From DUMJ01 sp964655195 (GTDB lineage Bacteria > DUMJ01), in NCBI GenBank assembly GCA_964655195.1, contig CAZZLK010000041.1:1-13958 (forward strand): DNA of 13,958 nt, read 5' to 3'. This document shows positions 12,676 through 13,958 of this stretch, piece after piece. Position 1 is the first letter of the stretch. Each line of letters opens with the position of its first letter. A program made the position numbers and the translations under genes. The notes under the pieces were generated by a model. The model was not told where the DNA came from and ran no database searches. It was given only the letters and a program-made list of their open reading frames with translations.

Positions 12676-13836
12676 ATGGGTAAAGAGTTTGTTATGCCAA
12701 AACTTGGAATGACTATGGAGGAAGGGACCATAACCAAGTGGTTAAAGAAGGAAGGAGACAGGGTAGAAAAGGGAGAGCCTATTGTTGAGATAATGACGGA
12801 TAAGGTCAATATGGAGGTAGAGTCTCCTTACGAAGGAACATTACTGAAGATCATCGCCAAAGAAGGAGATGTCGTTCCAATATTACAGCCTATAGCGATC
12901 ATAGGAGAGGAAGGGGAAGAGGTTAAGGTCGAAGAAAAGAAGGAAGAAGTAAAAGCCGAAGAAGGGATAATAAAGGCATCTCCAGCAGCCAAGAGACTTG
13001 CCAGAGAGGCTGGAATAGATCTGTCTCTTATTAAAGGCACTGGACCGGATGGTAGAATTGTGGAGAAGGATGTACTGGCATATATAGAGGCACATAAGAA
13101 GGTAGAGGTTACACCTCAGGTTACCACAGAGCCATCTATAAAGGTTTCAGAGGCAACATATAGAGAAGAATCCATCTCTTCTTTAAGAAGAGAGATCGCC
13201 AGTAGACTTTCAAGGAGCTACAGAGAGGCTGTTCACATCACATTAGAATTTACTGCTGATGTAACCAATATAGTTAAGATCAGAGAAAGGCTTAAAGAGA
13301 AGGCTTCTACAAATAACCTGCCAGTCCCAACATTCAACGACATCTTTGTAAGAATTGTATCGCTGGTTCTAAAGGATCATCCAAACCTGAATGCCCACTT
13401 TGACGGAGAAAAGCTCACCATATTTAATACTGTAAATATGGGAGTAGCGGTAGCGGTGAAAGAGGGCCTTCTGGTCCCTGTTGTAAAAGAGGCGGAAAAG
13501 AAGAACATCTTTGAGATAGCCAGAATAACAAGTGACCTAGTAAATAGGACAAGAGAGGGAAAGGTGCTTCCCGATGAACTTTCTGGTGGAACATTCACCA
13601 TAACAAACCTTGGTATGTTTGGGATAGACTTCTTTACCCCAATAATAAATCCACCTCAGGTTGCTATACTGGGTATTGGAAGGATAAAAGAGGTGCTTAA
13701 GCCTGGTAATATGACAGTAAATGAGGTCGTCTTAAGTCTATCTGTAGACCACCGCATAGTAGATGGAGCACCAGCTGCGATGTTCCTGAGAGACTTAGGG
13801 GAAGCCCTTAAAGATCCCGTTTTATATCTATTCTGA
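12676..13836 (+). CDS. dihydrolipoamide acyltransferase E2 of the 2-oxoacid dehydrogenase complex (acoC/pdhC type)
   Basis: This is the core of the complex: it takes the acyl group from E1 on its lipoyl arm and passes it to coenzyme A. One lipoyl domain covers about residues 3-78, with lipoyl-lysine K43 in T-D-K-V-N-M-E-V. A Glu/Lys-rich linker (79-98) leads to the peripheral-subunit-binding domain at about 101-138 (A-S-P-A-A-K-R-L-A-R and G-P-D-G-R-I). A second linker (139-165) leads to the catalytic domain, which ends in D-H359-R-I-V-D363-G, the CoA-dependent acyltransferase motif. Having one lipoyl domain and 386 residues is normal for Gram-positive-type and acetoin-type E2. The ATG follows AGGAGGG, 9 bases after the E1-beta stop. 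The E3-binding domain implies an E3 partner, but no E3 gene is in the window. Confidence 0.95.
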   Translation: MGKEFVMPKLGMTMEEGTITKWLKKEGDRVEKGEPIVEIMTDKVNMEVESPYEGTLLKIIAKEGDVVPILQPIAIIGEEGEEVKVEEKKEEVKAEEGIIKASPAAKRLAREAGIDLSLIKGTGPDGRIVEKDVLAYIEAHKKVEVTPQVTTEPSIKVSEATYREESISSLRREIASRLSRSYREAVHITLEFTADVTNIVKIRERLKEKASTNNLPVPTFNDIFVRIVSLVLKDHPNLNAHFDGEKLTIFNTVNMGVAVAVKEGLLVPVVKEAEKKNIFEIARITSDLVNRTREGKVLPDELSGGTFTITNLGMFGIDFFTPIINPPQVAILGIGRIKEVLKPGNMTVNEVVLSLSVDHRIVDGAPAAMFLRDLGEALKDPVLYLF

Positions 13837-13842
13837 GATAAG

Positions 13843-13868
13843 CTGGGGGTAGACAGTCTACCCCCCAG
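13843..13868 (+). promoter_or_regulatory. GC-rich hairpin between E2 and the DapA-like gene
   Basis: CTGGGGGTAG (13843-13852) pairs with CTACCCCCCAG (13858-13868) around a 5-base loop, with one bulged C. There is no real U-tract after it; the following bases form the AT palindrome ATATTTAAATAT (13869-13880). It could be a leaky terminator, an RNA-processing or stability element that sets relative expression within the operon, or the end of the dehydrogenase transcript. Confidence 0.55.
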
Positions 13869-13893
13869 ATATTTAAATATAGAGGTGATAGAT

Positions 13894-13958
13894 TTGGATA
13901 GAGTTGAAGGTCCGATAGTCCCTATGTTAACCCCTTTCAGTGAAGATGGTTGTATCGA
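13894..13958 (+). CDS. DapA/NanA-family (dihydrodipicolinate synthase family) protein, 3' end beyond window
   Basis: Only the first 21 complete codons are visible. After TTG as start, the reading is M-D-R-V-E-G-P-I-V-P-M-L-T-P-F-S-E-D-G followed by C-I. The P-M-L-T-P-F motif plus the acidic-Gly turn is the usual N terminus of the class I (Schiff-base) aldolases of the DHDPS/N-acetylneuraminate lyase/2-keto-3-deoxygluconate aldolase family. The TTG at 13894 was chosen because GAGGTGA (13882-13888) lies 5 bases before it. Being the next gene after E2 in the same direction, it may supply pyruvate to the complex. Its catalytic Lys and Tyr lie outside the window, so the substrate and even the exact subfamily are unknown. 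Confidence 0.75.
   Translation, partial: MDRVEGPIVPMLTPFSEDGCI

Noticed and set aside
12904..12972. Purine-rich, GAA/AAG-repetitive stretch considered as a DNA repeat
   Set aside because: It encodes the flexible Glu/Lys linker between the lipoyl and E3-binding domains of E2, which is normal for the family.
1..13958. Search for CRISPR arrays, transposases, tRNA genes, phage genes or toxin-antitoxin pairs
   Set aside because: No regularly spaced repeats, no recognisable mobile-element proteins and no cloverleaf-like segments were seen; all longer open frames are accounted for by metabolic, sensory or regulatory genes.

Overview
The window reads as an ordinary bacterial chromosome segment of moderate G+C. 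The genes are tightly packed, with short intergenic spaces, strong Shine-Dalgarno sequences and very frequent ATA (Ile) and AGA/AGG (Arg) codons. That codon bias, an Alvin-type 2[4Fe-4S] ferredoxin and a MtaA/UroD-like protein suggest an anaerobic, possibly thermophilic bacterium. The phylum cannot be fixed from sequence reading alone. No tRNA, rRNA, CRISPR array, transposase or phage gene was seen, and no gene-free stretch exceeds 300 bases.

Layout. (1) 1-1383: the 3' part of a methyl-accepting chemotaxis protein, cut by the window edge and closed by a strong terminator. (2) 1530-3846: an RmuC-like protein, a PspC-domain membrane protein and a geranylgeranyl-reductase-family flavoprotein, tightly packed behind a good SigA-type promoter at 1477-1505. 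(3) 3945-5846: an overlapping three-gene stress-signalling cassette of ECF sigma factor, zinc-finger anti-sigma factor and secreted RseB/MucB-like protein. It ends at a terminator shared with the convergent gene. (4) 5882-6124 (minus): a small ferredoxin, divergent from (5) 6268-8028: a 2-hydroxyacid dehydrogenase followed by an HpcH/HpaI-family pyruvate aldolase. (6) 8025-9613 (minus): a DinB-family protein followed by a UroD/MtaA-family protein, convergent on the aldolase with overlapping stop codons. (7) 9748-13958: a SorC/DeoR-type sugar-responsive regulator followed by E1-alpha, E1-beta and E2 of a 2-oxoacid (pyruvate or acetoin) dehydrogenase complex and the first codons of a DapA/NanA-family aldolase.

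How the parts may work together. Regions 5 and 7 together look like a catabolic locus. Two unrelated kinds of pyruvate-forming aldolase (metal-dependent HpcH/HpaI and Schiff-base DapA/NanA) lie on either side of a pyruvate/acetoin-type dehydrogenase complex. The regulator family normally senses phosphorylated sugars. A sugar acid or 2-keto-3-deoxy acid cleaved to pyruvate and an aldehyde, with pyruvate then oxidised to acetyl-CoA and the 2-hydroxyacid dehydrogenase handling a side product, is a coherent but unproven reading. No E3 (dihydrolipoyl dehydrogenase) gene is visible.

The two most interesting regulatory observations are these. First, a perfect 13-bp inverted repeat encloses a consensus TATAAT and ends in the start codon of the ECF sigma gene. 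Second, an excellent promoter before the SorC-type regulator is positioned so that the transcript should begin at or one base before its ATG (leaderless), with a palindrome overlapping its -35 box.
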